Assembly: GCF_001651865.1 (NCBI RefSeq)
Contig: NZ_LPUX01000053.1
Location: forward strand, 930,001-994,000
Reading direction: 5' to 3'
Source: Sinorhizobium glycinis
GTDB lineage: Bacteria > Pseudomonadota > Alphaproteobacteria > Rhizobiales > Rhizobiaceae
DNA: 64,000 bases
The notes beneath the pieces are model-generated. The model was not told the origin of the DNA. It did no database searches and worked only from the letters and a program-made list of their open reading frames with translations. Position numbers and translations under genes: made by a program. Shown one piece after another: positions 26,159 to 34,904 of the stretch. Positions within the stretch are counted from its first letter, which is position 1. Every line of letters starts with the position of its first letter.

Positions 26159-26339
26159 GACTGCCCTTCCAACCCCCGATAGAACCCGGTAACAGGAAAG
26201 ACGGGCGATGCTTACGGAATTGGTAAATCGGCGGGCCGACGCCGCTCTTGGCCGGCTATTCTCATTCGTGTGGTTAAACGCCAACCACGGCAAACATTCG
26301 GATTTTATCGATCGAACCTGGAACGCACGAAATCCCGTC

Positions 26340-27506
26340 TCAGCGGTTGAGGATATAGGCGCGCAGCCGGTCCGCGGCCTCTGCAATCTGGGTCGGATCG
26401 CGCAGGAAGCAGGCTCGCATGAAGAGCGATCCTCCCTCGCCGAACGCCGTTCCGGGCGCGAGCCCCACGCCGGTCTTGTCGACGATGTCGATCGCGGCCC
26501 GGCGTGCGTCCGTTACGCCGTCGATCTTCAGGAAGGCGTAAAGCGCCCCATCCGGCTTCAGGGTCTCGACGCGATTGGTGGCAATCAGCGCATCGCAGAG
26601 CATATCTCGATTGCGCCTGGCCTTGGCGACATTGTGGTCGACGAAGCCGTCCCCCTCATCCAAGGCGACGACGGCGCCGCGCTGCATGAACTGCGCGACC
26701 CCGGAGGTCGAATACTGGACGAGGTTCTCGAGCACCTGCCCCATTGCCGGGGGTGCGACGATCCAGCCGACGCGCCAGCCGGTCATCGCCCAGTTCTTCG
26801 AGAAGGAATTGACGAAGAGGATGCGGTCATCCTCCTCCATGATATCGAGGAACGACGGCGCCCGTCCGCCGAGATAGCAGTAGAGCGCGTAGATCTCGTC
26901 GGCGATGATCCAGAGGCCGTGCTTGCGCGCCAGCGACAGAATAGCGCTGAGATCGTCCAGCGTCGCGGTCCATCCGGTCGGATTGGACGGCGTGTTGATG
27001 AAGAGCGCCCGCGTCTTCTCTCCGATTGCCGCTTCGAGACGGTCAAGGTCGAGCTGCCATTTCCCGCTCTCGAAGCGGAGCGGCACTGAGACCGGGCGCA
27101 CGCCGGAGAGGTCAGCGGCGGCCGCGAAATTCGGCCAGGCCGGGGTCAGGAGCACCATCTCGTCGCCGGGCGAGGCGATCGCCTCGATCGAAAGCTTGAT
27201 CGCCTGCATTCCGGATCCGACGACGTAGAAATTCTCGGGCGTAAGCGTCTTCTGGAAGCGGCGCTGGTAATAGCGCACCAGCGCCTCGCGCAGCGGTGGA
27301 ATGCCGCGCTGCCAGGTGTAAAACGTCTCGCCAGCCGTTAGCGCTTCTGCGGCCGCCCGGCTGATGAAATCCGGCGTAGGCAGATCGCCCTCGCCCACCC
27401 AGAGCGGAATGAGACCGTCGCGACCCCGCGCATAATTCACCACTTCGACGATGCCGCTTTCGGGCGCCGAAAGAGCGCGGGGGCTGAGGCTGGTCATGAT
27501 CGTCAT
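26340..27506 (-). CDS. Class I pyridoxal-phosphate aminotransferase
   Basis: 388 residues. Motifs are FINTPSNPTGW, IIADEIYALYCY, NSFSKNWAMTGWRVGW (PLP lysine) and a C-terminal arginine in LFMRACFLRD. ARGRDGLIPLWVGEGDLPTP at the N-terminus fits aspartate-type transaminases. The ATG at 27506 has AGGAGGAG upstream. It is not obviously in an operon: galE is the next gene on the strand after a ~180-base gap. The substrate cannot be set from sequence. A palindromic repeat lies just upstream of the ribosome binding site. Confidence 0.85.
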   Translation of the reverse strand: MTIMTSLSPRALSAPESGIVEVVNYARGRDGLIPLWVGEGDLPTPDFISRAAAEALTAGETFYTWQRGIPPLREALVRYYQRRFQKTLTPENFYVVGSGMQAIKLSIEAIASPGDEMVLLTPAWPNFAAAADLSGVRPVSVPLRFESGKWQLDLDRLEAAIGEKTRALFINTPSNPTGWTATLDDLSAILSLARKHGLWIIADEIYALYCYLGGRAPSFLDIMEEDDRILFVNSFSKNWAMTGWRVGWIVAPPAMGQVLENLVQYSTSGVAQFMQRGAVVALDEGDGFVDHNVAKARRNRDMLCDALIATNRVETLKPDGALYAFLKIDGVTDARRAAIDIVDKTGVGLAPGTAFGEGGSLFMRACFLRDPTQIAEAADRLRAYILNR

Positions 27507-27523
27507 CGGCGGCGGGCTCCTCC

Positions 27524-27590
27524 TGCATGTCTCCTTAAATCGCAGTCGGTTTAAGGATAAAGACATGCAGCAATTCAAAGGTCGCTGTAG
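27524..27590. repeat. Palindromic repeat, copy 1 (second copy at 58485)
   Basis: TGCATGTC...TTAAATCG faces CGGTTTAAGGAT...GACATGCA, followed by GCAATTCAAAG. The same core order, with a few changes, is found at 58485-58585. It forms an imperfect stem of about 20 bp. Confidence 0.7.
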
Positions 27591-27708
27591 TTGCCCGCCG
27601 CTTCTAGACGCTTTCCCGCCCGCGATCACGCGATTTTCTCTGACGGATTTATCGATTTCTGTGATGAATTTGCGGGCCATCAGGAGCGTGGCCCGCGACG
27701 AGCACCAG

Positions 27709-28137
27709 TCAGGCGCGCTGCTTCAGGAGATCACGGATTTCCGCCAGCAGAAGGATGTCCTGCGGCGGCGGCGCGGCTGGTGCCGGTGGCTTCTCCTTTT
27801 CGATCGACTTCCGCAGGCGATTTACGATTTTGATCAACAGGAAGATGATCCAGGCGAGGATCAGGAAGTTGATCAGTACCGTGATGAAGTTGCCGTAGGC
27901 AAAGACCGCGCCCTGCTGGCGAGCCGCGGCAAGCGTCGGAGCCGTGACGTTCGCCGACAGCGGCAGAAAATAGTTGGAGAAGTCGAAGCCGCCGCCGGTG
28001 ATGGCACCGACGATCGGCATCACCAGGTCGTTGACGACAGAATCGACGATCTTGCTGAAGGCGGCGCCGATGATCACGCCGACCGCCAGGTCCATCACAT
28101 TGCCGCGGGCGATAAACTCCTTGAATTCATTCAGCAT
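27709..28137 (-). CDS. mscL: Large-conductance mechanosensitive channel
   Basis: 142 residues. The N-terminus [20 protein letters not shown] is classic MscL, continuing with the first span ([18 protein letters not shown]) and the second ([20 protein letters not shown]). It ends in a charged cytoplasmic helix ([15 protein letters not shown]). It opens under membrane tension to release solutes in hypo-osmotic shock. GGAGGGA precedes the ATG. The proline- and alanine-rich linker before the last helix is normal for rhizobial copies. Confidence 0.96.
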   Translation of the reverse strand: MLNEFKEFIARGNVMDLAVGVIIGAAFSKIVDSVVNDLVMPIVGAITGGGFDFSNYFLPLSANVTAPTLAAARQQGAVFAYGNFITVLINFLILAWIIFLLIKIVNRLRKSIEKEKPPAPAAPPPQDILLLAEIRDLLKQRA

Positions 28138-28387
28138 GCGTCCCTCCGTGATATCGCCATCTTGGAACGATCGGCCGCGCCTGTCCCGCGCGGCAACCGC
28201 TGGTAGGAAACTAGACCAAAGCCGGGTTCTATGGAACCGCCCTTCACGATCCAATTTCCGGGGAGGACGCCGCCGTCCAAGGCGCGGCAAGGGCGCAGCG
28301 TCGGTCCGATCTTGGACTTAAGACGCATAAAGCAGCCAATTCTCAATGGGATGGACTTGCCCTATGCTCACCGTCGAGGAGTGAGGC

Positions 28388-31300
28388 ATGCTCTCGGGTT
28401 CGGTCATTTTCGCCTCGGCCTTCGCCTATCTGCTGCTGCTCTTCGCAGTCGCAAGCTACGGCGACCGGCGGGCCAGCAGAAGCAGGATTGCCAGCAAGGG
28501 CAGGCCGCTGGTCTATGCGCTGAGCCTGGCGATCTACTGCACTTCCTGGACCTATTTCGGCGGCGTGGGGCTTGCCGCCGAGCATGGCCTCGAGTTCACC
28601 GGCATCTATATCGGGCCGATCCTAATGTTCACGCTCGGCATGCCGCTGATCCGCAGGATCGTGCAGCTCGCCAAGACCGAGAAGCTGACTTCGGTCGCCG
28701 ATTTCGTGGCGGCACGCTACGGGAAGAACCCGGCGGTGGCGGCGATCGTCGCGCTGATCTCGCTGGTCGGCGCCATTCCCTATATCGCCCTTCAGCTCAA
28801 GGCGGTTTCGAGCTCTGTCGCGGCGATGATCGACACCAGCGATTACGGCATCGGCGCGGGCGAGAATTTCATCGACCTGCCGCTGCTCGTGACGCTTTTC
28901 CTCGCCTGTTTCGCGATCGTCTTCGGGACGCGCCACACGGATGCGACCGAGCACCAGGACGGGCTGATCCTGGCGATTGCGATGGAATCGGTCGTCAAGC
29001 TCGTCGCCATGCTTACGGCGGGCATCTACATCGTCTTCGTCCTGTTCGACGGGCCGGCAAATCTTCTGGCCGCGGCTCAGCAGAGCCCCGCCGTCCTTTC
29101 CGCCCTCGAATACCAGACGCCGGCCGCCCGCTGGATCCTGCTGATCGTCCTCTCCGCCTTCGGCATCATCATGCTGCCGCGGCAGTTCCACGTCACCGTC
29201 GTCGAAAATCGCACCGAGAACGAACTGCGCACCGCTGGGATATTGTTTCCGCTCTATCTTATCGCCATCAATCTCTTCGTCCTGCCGATCGCCATTGCCG
29301 GCATCCTGACCTTCTCCGGCGCCGGCGACGCCGACCTCTATCTCTTGGCCCTGCCGCTCGCCAGCGACGTACCTCTCATCACCCTTCTCACCTTCATCGG
29401 CGGCTTTTCCGCTGCCACGGCCATGGTCATCGTCGCCTCGGTGGCGCTGTCGATCATGATCTCCAACGACATCGTGATGCCGGTCTTCCTGCGCCAGAGG
29501 CTCGGCACCCGCGGCACCCTGCAGGAGAGCATGGCCGGGACGCTGCTCAACATCCGCCGCACGGCGATTTTCGTCGTCCTGTTGCTCGGCTACGGCTACT
29601 ATCGCTCCGCCGACATGAGCGCCGGCCTCGCCTCGCTCGGCCTCCTCTCCTTCGTCGCCATCTCGCAGATGGCACCGGCGCTCATCGGCGGTCTCGTCTG
29701 GAGGCAGGCGAACGCCCGGGGCGCGATTGCAGGAATGGTCAGCGGCTTCCTCGTCTGGGCCTATGTCCTCTTCCTGCCGAGCCTCGGCGGGCCTGACAAT
29801 TCCCACGTTGCCTCGACGATCCTGAGCTTCCTCCTGCCGTTTACGGATCTCTTCTCGGGCCCGCAGTCCGACCCGCTCGTCAACGCATCCGCCCTCAGCA
29901 TGCTCGTCAACGTGTCCGCCTATGTGCTCGGCTCGCTGACGCGCACGCCGAAGCCGCTGGAGCGCTTCCAGGCCGGGGTGTTCATCACGCGCCGCTCGCG
30001 CACCGAAAGGGCCTTCCGCGGTCGCAAGACGAAAGTGTCGGTGCGCGACCTCAAGACGACCATCGCCCGCTACATGGGCGAGGAACGCATGCAGCGCTCC
30101 TTCCACACCTACGAGCAGCAGTCGGGCCGCTGGCTCGATGAAAACGCCTCCGCCGACATGGCCCTCGTCCATTTTTCCGAACAATTGCTCGGCAGCGCCA
30201 TCGGCTCCTCTTCGGCCCGGCTGGTGTTTTCGCTGGTGCTGCAGCGCATGGACGACACCTCGTCGGATACCGCGTGGCTGCTCGACCAGGCGAGCGAGGC
30301 GCTGCAATATAACCAGGACATGCTGCAGACGGCTCTCTCGCAGATGGACCAGGGCATCGCCGTCTTCGACAACCAGAACAACCTGATCATCTGGAACCGC
30401 CGTTTCCGGGAACTGCTCGACCTACCCGAGGCCGCCGGCCAGGTCGGCTTCCCGCTTGCCGACATCGTGGCGATCCTGGCGCGCCGCGGCGATATCCGCA
30501 AGGAGTACGAAAAGACCCTGGTCGCCACCTTCCTGACGCTCGACAATCCGTTCCTGCTCGAACTCGGCAATGGTGCGCGGATCGTCGAGGTCCGCACCAA
30601 CGCCATGCCCGACAAGGGCATCGTCACCACCTATACCGACATCACCCCGCGCGTTGCGGCCGACATGGCGCTCAAGCAGGCGAACGAGACGCTGGAACTG
30701 CGCGTCGCCGAGCGGACCAGCGAACTGACGCGGGTCAACCATGAACTCGGCGAGGCGCGCGCCGCCGCCGAGGAGGCCAATATCGGCAAGACCCGCTTCT
30801 TCGCGGCGGCCGGACACGACATCCTGCAGCCTTTGAACGCGGCGCGACTCTATTCCTCCTCACTTGTCGAACGGCTTGGCGAGTCCGACAACAAGGCGCT
30901 GGTCCAGAACATCGACTCATCGCTCGAATCGGTGGAGGCTATTCTCGGTGCCGTTCTCGACATCTCGCGGCTCGACACCGGCGCGATGAAGCCGCGGTTG
31001 CAGTCCGTGCCGCTCAATGACCTGTTGAGGCGCATCGAGACCGATTTCGCCCCGATGGCACGGGCGAAGCAAATCGAGTTCATCGTCATGCCGACCTCGC
31101 TCGTCGTGCGCAGCGACCCGAACCTGCTCAGGCGCGTCGTCCAGAATCTCGTCTCGAATGCGATCAAGTACACGCTCCAGGGCAAGGTGCTCGTCGGAGT
31201 CCGCCGGCACAAGCAGGCGGTTACGATCGAAGTGCTCGATTCAGGCATAGGCATTCCGGCGTCCAAGTTCCGGACCGTGTTCAAGGAATTCGCACGCCTC

Positions 31301-31894
31301 GACGAAGGGGCGCGAACAGCCTCCGGCCTCGGCCTCGGACTTTCCATCGTCGACCGCATCTCGCGTGTGCTCAACCATCCGGTCGGCCTGCAGTCGAAGC
31401 CCGGAAAGGGCACGGGGTTCAAGGTCACCGTACCGCTCGATACAAGCGCCGGCGAACGGTCAAGGCCGCAGCCGGTCGCCGCGACGAAAACGAGCGAAGC
31501 GCTGACCGGCCTTGCTGTCGTCTGCGTCGATAACGAGCCGAAGATCCTCGAGGGCATGGCGCTGCTTCTGGGCGGCTGGGGCTGCGCCGTCACGACGGTG
31601 GAATCGGTTGCTGCCTGTGCTCGGATGGGTCCGGACAACCTGCCGGCGCGCCCCGACGCGATCGTCGCCGACTACCACCTCGACGACGGCACCGGCATCG
31701 AGGCGATCGCCGCTATCCGAGCGCTTTGGCAAGAGAGCGTTCCGGCGCTGATGGTGACCGCCGACCGCACCCCGGAGGTCCGCGGCGCCGCCGAGCGTGA
31801 TGGAATCTCATTGCAGCATAAGCCGGTGCGGCCGGCTGTCTTGCGTGCCTGGCTGACCCAGCTCGCCGCCGCGGGACGCGCGGCGGCGGAGTAG
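28388..31894 (+). CDS. Hybrid histidine kinase with sodium/solute symporter-like sensor (NahK/ErcS' type)
   Basis: 1168 residues. Residues ~1-500 are a multi-span SSS-family (PutP-like) module. Residues ~630-760 are a PAS domain (LSQMDQGIAVFDNQNNLIIW), followed by a coiled segment. The dimerisation/phosphoacceptor domain has the variant H-box FFAAAGHDILQPLNAARLY (about H810). The ATPase domain has NLVSNAIKYT and SGLGLGLSIV, and the C-terminal receiver has the aspartate in AIVADYHLDDG (about D1095). The AAAGHDxLQPL box is typical of the NahK family. It is convergent with a LuxR-type regulator (32104-32751), the usual partner of such kinases. The ligand sensed by the transporter-like part is unknown. 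Confidence 0.9.
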   Translation: MLSGSVIFASAFAYLLLLFAVASYGDRRASRSRIASKGRPLVYALSLAIYCTSWTYFGGVGLAAEHGLEFTGIYIGPILMFTLGMPLIRRIVQLAKTEKLTSVADFVAARYGKNPAVAAIVALISLVGAIPYIALQLKAVSSSVAAMIDTSDYGIGAGENFIDLPLLVTLFLACFAIVFGTRHTDATEHQDGLILAIAMESVVKLVAMLTAGIYIVFVLFDGPANLLAAAQQSPAVLSALEYQTPAARWILLIVLSAFGIIMLPRQFHVTVVENRTENELRTAGILFPLYLIAINLFVLPIAIAGILTFSGAGDADLYLLALPLASDVPLITLLTFIGGFSAATAMVIVASVALSIMISNDIVMPVFLRQRLGTRGTLQESMAGTLLNIRRTAIFVVLLLGYGYYRSADMSAGLASLGLLSFVAISQMAPALIGGLVWRQANARGAIAGMVSGFLVWAYVLFLPSLGGPDNSHVASTILSFLLPFTDLFSGPQSDPLVNASALSMLVNVSAYVLGSLTRTPKPLERFQAGVFITRRSRTERAFRGRKTKVSVRDLKTTIARYMGEERMQRSFHTYEQQSGRWLDENASADMALVHFSEQLLGSAIGSSSARLVFSLVLQRMDDTSSDTAWLLDQASEALQYNQDMLQTALSQMDQGIAVFDNQNNLIIWNRRFRELLDLPEAAGQVGFPLADIVAILARRGDIRKEYEKTLVATFLTLDNPFLLELGNGARIVEVRTNAMPDKGIVTTYTDITPRVAADMALKQANETLELRVAERTSELTRVNHELGEARAAAEEANIGKTRFFAAAGHDILQPLNAARLYSSSLVERLGESDNKALVQNIDSSLESVEAILGAVLDISRLDTGAMKPRLQSVPLNDLLRRIETDFAPMARAKQIEFIVMPTSLVVRSDPNLLRRVVQNLVSNAIKYTLQGKVLVGVRRHKQAVTIEVLDSGIGIPASKFRTVFKEFARLDEGARTASGLGLGLSIVDRISRVLNHPVGLQSKPGKGTGFKVTVPLDTSAGERSRPQPVAATKTSEALTGLAVVCVDNEPKILEGMALLLGGWGCAVTTVESVAACARMGPDNLPARPDAIVADYHLDDGTGIEAIAAIRALWQESVPALMVTADRTPEVRGAAERDGISLQHKPVRPAVLRAWLTQLAAAGRAAAE

Positions 31895-31916
31895 CGGCGG
31901 GTTCATTCGGGGATTT

Positions 31917-32079
31917 GCCCCTCATCCGCCTGCCGGCACCTTCTCCCCGCATGCGGGGCGAAGGGACACGCAGCAAGCTCCCAGTCCCCTCAATACCGGT
32001 CGACGAAAGAGGCAAGACGGCGCGGCATGCCCCTTCTCCCCGCCTGCGGGGAGAAGGTCGCGGCAGCGGGATGAGGGGC
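31917..32079. repeat. GCCCCTCATCC / GGATGAGGGGC mosaic repeat between convergent genes
   Basis: Outer arms GCCCCTCATCCGCCTGCCGG at the left end and its imperfect complement at the right end, with inner CTTCTCCCCGC...GCGGGGAGAAGG arms. A related element is at 38903-39012. It lies between the convergent kinase and response-regulator genes, where it can act as a two-way transcription barrier. Confidence 0.75.
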
Positions 32080-32103
32080 GAATTCACCCGCAGTTGTTGC
32101 CGC

Positions 32104-32751
32104 TTAAGCCGCCGCCACGCTCCCGAGCTTTGAAAGCTGGATGACCGCCTGGGTGCGGCTGTCGACGTTGAGCTTCAGGAGGATCGCCGAGACATGGGCC
32201 TTGATGGTCGCCTCGGAGACGCCGAGCTCGTAGGCGATCTGCTTGTTGAGCAGGCCTTCGGCCAGCATCGACAAGACGCGCGATTGCTGCGGCGTCAAGG
32301 TCTGCAGCCGATGCAGGAGGTCGGCCACTTCCGGTTCGTATTCCTGGTTCTGGTCGTAACCGGCCGGGACGAAGATCTCGCCGGCCATGACCTTTTCGAT
32401 GCCGTCGCGGATTTCCTCGATGCCGGCCGATTTCGAAAGGAAACCCGCCGCGCCGAGATCGATGGCGCGGTGAATGGTCGCCGGATCGTCATGGGCCGAA
32501 ACGATCATCACCGGCAGGCTCGGGAATTCGGCGCGCAGGGCGATGAGGCCGGAAAGACCGCTGACCCCCGGCATGGTAAGGTCAAGAAGCATCAGATCGG
32601 CATCCGGGTTATCCGCCGCCGCCTTGCGGGCGGCTGCGAAATCGCCGGCCTCGACGACGGCGGGTGCGCCGTCCATGCCGCTCAGCGCCTGGCGCATCGC
32701 GCCGCGGAACAGCGGATGATCGTCGGCAATGATGATGGTCATGTCGGCCAT
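32104..32751 (-). CDS. LuxR/NarL-family response regulator
   Basis: 215 residues. The receiver domain has the acidic pair in IIIADDHPLFR, the phosphoacceptor at D57 in LMLLDLTMPG, and the Thr/Ser-Lys switch residues (MIVSAHD, FLSKSA). The C-terminal LuxR DNA-binding domain reads LTPQQSRVLSMLAEGLLNKQ and SEATIKAHVSAILLKL. GGGAGGGAGCG precedes the ATG. It is convergent with the NahK-like hybrid kinase and is the natural candidate output of that kinase or its phosphorelay. Confidence 0.93.
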   Translation of the reverse strand: MADMTIIIADDHPLFRGAMRQALSGMDGAPAVVEAGDFAAARKAAADNPDADLMLLDLTMPGVSGLSGLIALRAEFPSLPVMIVSAHDDPATIHRAIDLGAAGFLSKSAGIEEIRDGIEKVMAGEIFVPAGYDQNQEYEPEVADLLHRLQTLTPQQSRVLSMLAEGLLNKQIAYELGVSEATIKAHVSAILLKLNVDSRTQAVIQLSKLGSVAAA

Positions 32752-32857
32752 GTGACGCTCCCTCCCAAGAGCCTCGGATGCAGCACTCGCAATGCCGCAT
32801 GTTTCTTCACCGAGCGGCTTCGTCCTCCGCGCGCCATTCGGTGCTTGTTCAGGACGA

Positions 32858-33289
32858 TCAGGTCTTGTCAGGCACCGGTCCACCTTCGTCGGTGGCATCG
32901 CGACCTTCGAGTTCCTTCACGATGTCCATGAACTTGCGCATCATTCTTTCCATGATGCTCATCGTCCGGTCAATCTCTTCATCGGTCGGAAGATCGGGTT
33001 TAGTGGCTGTCGCCCCGCCCTGCAGGGCCTTTTCCAAGGCTTCGACCCGTTTGGTGAGCAGGTCGAGTTCCCGCTCGAAGGCGGCGCGCTCGTCAGCGGC
33101 CATCCGGCAGACGAGCGCGCCGTTCTTCTCCTGGCAGAGGGTGACCTCGCCGGTCTCGGTATCGAGCCGGGCGAATCCCGTTTCCGATTTCTGCATGCTG
33201 AAGCGCCCCGGCGCCGGCTCCTGGGCTCCGGCCGAATGGCTCCAGCCGAGGGCCAAGCCGAACGCGAGCGCTGCGATTACCTGCCTCAT
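32858..33289 (-). CDS. Hypothetical exported coiled-coil protein
   Basis: 143 residues from the ATG at 33289 (GGAGAGGA upstream). A signal peptide (RQVIAALAFGLALGWSHSAGAQ) is followed by a short beta-like portion with two cysteines (LCQEKNGALVCRM). Next is a coiled helix (DERAAFERELDLLTKRVEALEKAL) and an acidic tail. It is likely periplasmic, and the two cysteines could form a disulfide. It is upstream of the response regulator on the same strand, with about 100 bases between. I do not recognise a named family. Confidence 0.7.
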   Translation of the reverse strand: MRQVIAALAFGLALGWSHSAGAQEPAPGRFSMQKSETGFARLDTETGEVTLCQEKNGALVCRMAADERAAFERELDLLTKRVEALEKALQGGATATKPDLPTDEEIDRTMSIMERMMRKFMDIVKELEGRDATDEGGPVPDKT

Positions 33290-33335
33290 GCCGTCCTCTC
33301 CATCGGATGCTCCCGTGAGCGCGTCCACTACTTAT

Positions 33336-33382
33336 AGCAGGGTGCGGGCGGAAATACGCTTGCCGCTTTCCTCATCCCGCTC
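33336..33382. repeat. Copy of the GAGCGGGATG...CATCCCGCTC repeat family
   Basis: GTGCGGGCGGAAATACGC, then TTTCCTCATCCCGCTC. It matches the 18910 element along most of its length but with a decayed left arm (AGCAGGGTGCGGG). Confidence 0.6.
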
Positions 33383-33471
33383 AAATCCGCCTTCGGTCGA
33401 TGCTCGGCGGTGGACATGCGGCGATATTTGCGGCAAGGCCATGGCTCGATTTGATGACGGACGAGCGGATT

Positions 33472-33819
33472 ATGACGACTACCATATACAAGATCGTTCC
33501 GACGCTTCTATGGCAGGAAGCCCGGCGTGCGGGACAGTTTTCCGGCGCGCCCGTCGATCTCGCCGACGGCTTCATTCATTTCTCGACGGGCGACCAGGTC
33601 GCCGAGACAGCGGCGCGGCATTTCGAGGGCCAGACGGATCTGCTGCTCGTCGCCGTCGACGCGGACGCGCTTGGCGACGAGCTCGTTTACGAGCCCTCGC
33701 GCGGCGGGGCGCTGTTTCCGCATCTCTATGCGCCGCTGACGCTCGACGCGGTGCTATGGGAAAAGCCCCTGCCGCTCGGCGCCGATGGCAAGCATGTCTT
33801 CCCCGAGCTCGCGCCATGA
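33472..33819 (+). CDS. DUF952 family protein
   Basis: 115 residues with the DUF952 pattern: IYKIVPTLLWQEARRAGQF, then DGFIHFSTGDQVAETAARHF, LLVAVDADAL and FPHLYAPL. The family is cytoplasmic, of unknown biochemical role, and is often next to pyrD in alphaproteobacteria. Starts at 33472 and 33454 are both possible; the first opens on the conserved core. Its stop overlaps the pyrD start (ATGA), so the two are co-translated. Confidence 0.85.
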   Translation: MTTTIYKIVPTLLWQEARRAGQFSGAPVDLADGFIHFSTGDQVAETAARHFEGQTDLLLVAVDADALGDELVYEPSRGGALFPHLYAPLTLDAVLWEKPLPLGADGKHVFPELAP

Positions 33820-34904
33820 CCGGACCTCTCGAACGCCTCGCCCGCCGCGGCCTGTTCCTCCTCGATCCGGAAGCCGCCCATGGCATCTCGATCAGGGCGC
33901 TGAAGAGCGGCGTCGTGCCGAGCTGTGCCGCCCCTGCTGATGCCAGGCTCGAGCAGACCATTGCAGGGCTTACCTTTCCCAATCCGGTGGGCATGGCGGC
34001 CGGCTACGACAAGAATGCCGAGGTGCCGGAAGCTCTCTTGAGGCTCGGTTTCGGCTTCACCGAAATCGGCACGGTGACGCCGCGGCCGCAGCAGGGCAAT
34101 GACAAGCCGCGGATTTTCCGGCTCGTCGAGGACGAGGCGGTGATCAACCGGCTCGGCTTCAACAATGATGGGCACGGGGCGGCGCTGGCGCGCCTTCAGG
34201 CCTGCTCGCGCCAGGCGCTGATCGGCGTCAATATCGGCGCCAACAAGGACAGCGCCGACCGGATCGCCGACTATGTCGCGGGAATCCGCACCTTCTATGC
34301 GGTGGCTCGCTATTTCACCGCCAATATCTCCTCGCCGAACACGCCGGGCCTGCGCGACCTGCAGGCACGCGAGAGCCTGGCGGCGCTGCTTTCGGTCGTG
34401 CTTGCCACCCGGGACGAGGAAGCGGAGAAAAGTGGAAGGCGCGTTCCGGTGTTCCTCAAGATCGCCCCGGATCTCACCGAAGGAGGCATGGACGACATCG
34501 CGGCGGAAGTGCTGGCCCATGATCTCGACGGCCTGATCGTCTCCAACACGACGCTGTCGCGCGAAGGCCTCAGGGATCAGCGTCAGGCCAAGGAGGCTGG
34601 CGGGCTTTCCGGCAAGCCGCTCTTCGAGAAGTCGACGGCGGTGCTCGCCCGGATGCGCAAACGGCTGGGGCCGGACCTGCCGATCATCGGTGTGGGCGGC
34701 GTCAGCTCGGCAGAGACCGCAGCGGAAAAGATCCGCGCCGGCGCCGACCTCGTGCAGCTCTATTCCTGCATGGTTTACGAGGGACCGGGCCTGCCAGGCA
34801 GGATCGTGCGCGGCCTGTCACAGCTTTGCGATCGCGACAAGCTCGCTTCTATCCGCGAGATCCGCGACAGCCGTCTCGACTACTGGGCCGGGCGGAACGT
34901 CTGA
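33816..34904 (+). CDS. pyrD: Dihydroorotate dehydrogenase (quinone), class 2
   Basis: 362 residues. The N-terminal membrane-associating helix (LARRGLFLLDPEAAHG) is that of class 2 enzymes. FPNPVGMAAGYDKN, NRLGFNNDG, TANISSPNTPGLR with the catalytic serine region, and the FMN-binding IIGVGGVSSA follow. It oxidises dihydroorotate to orotate with ubiquinone in pyrimidine synthesis at the inner membrane. The ATG at 33816 overlaps the DUF952 stop; the long open frame before it is not coding. The 3' end overlaps the convergent MATE gene by 25 bases. Confidence 0.96.
   Translation: MTGPLERLARRGLFLLDPEAAHGISIRALKSGVVPSCAAPADARLEQTIAGLTFPNPVGMAAGYDKNAEVPEALLRLGFGFTEIGTVTPRPQQGNDKPRIFRLVEDEAVINRLGFNNDGHGAALARLQACSRQALIGVNIGANKDSADRIADYVAGIRTFYAVARYFTANISSPNTPGLRDLQARESLAALLSVVLATRDEEAEKSGRRVPVFLKIAPDLTEGGMDDIAAEVLAHDLDGLIVSNTTLSREGLRDQRQAKEAGGLSGKPLFEKSTAVLARMRKRLGPDLPIIGVGGVSSAETAAEKIRAGADLVQLYSCMVYEGPGLPGRIVRGLSQLCDRDKLASIREIRDSRLDYWAGRNV

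Noticed and set aside
32778-33815. Long open frame continuous with pyrD on its 5' side
   Set aside because: Crosses two other supported genes and a repeat; PyrD homology starts at 33816, where the ATG overlaps the DUF952 stop.
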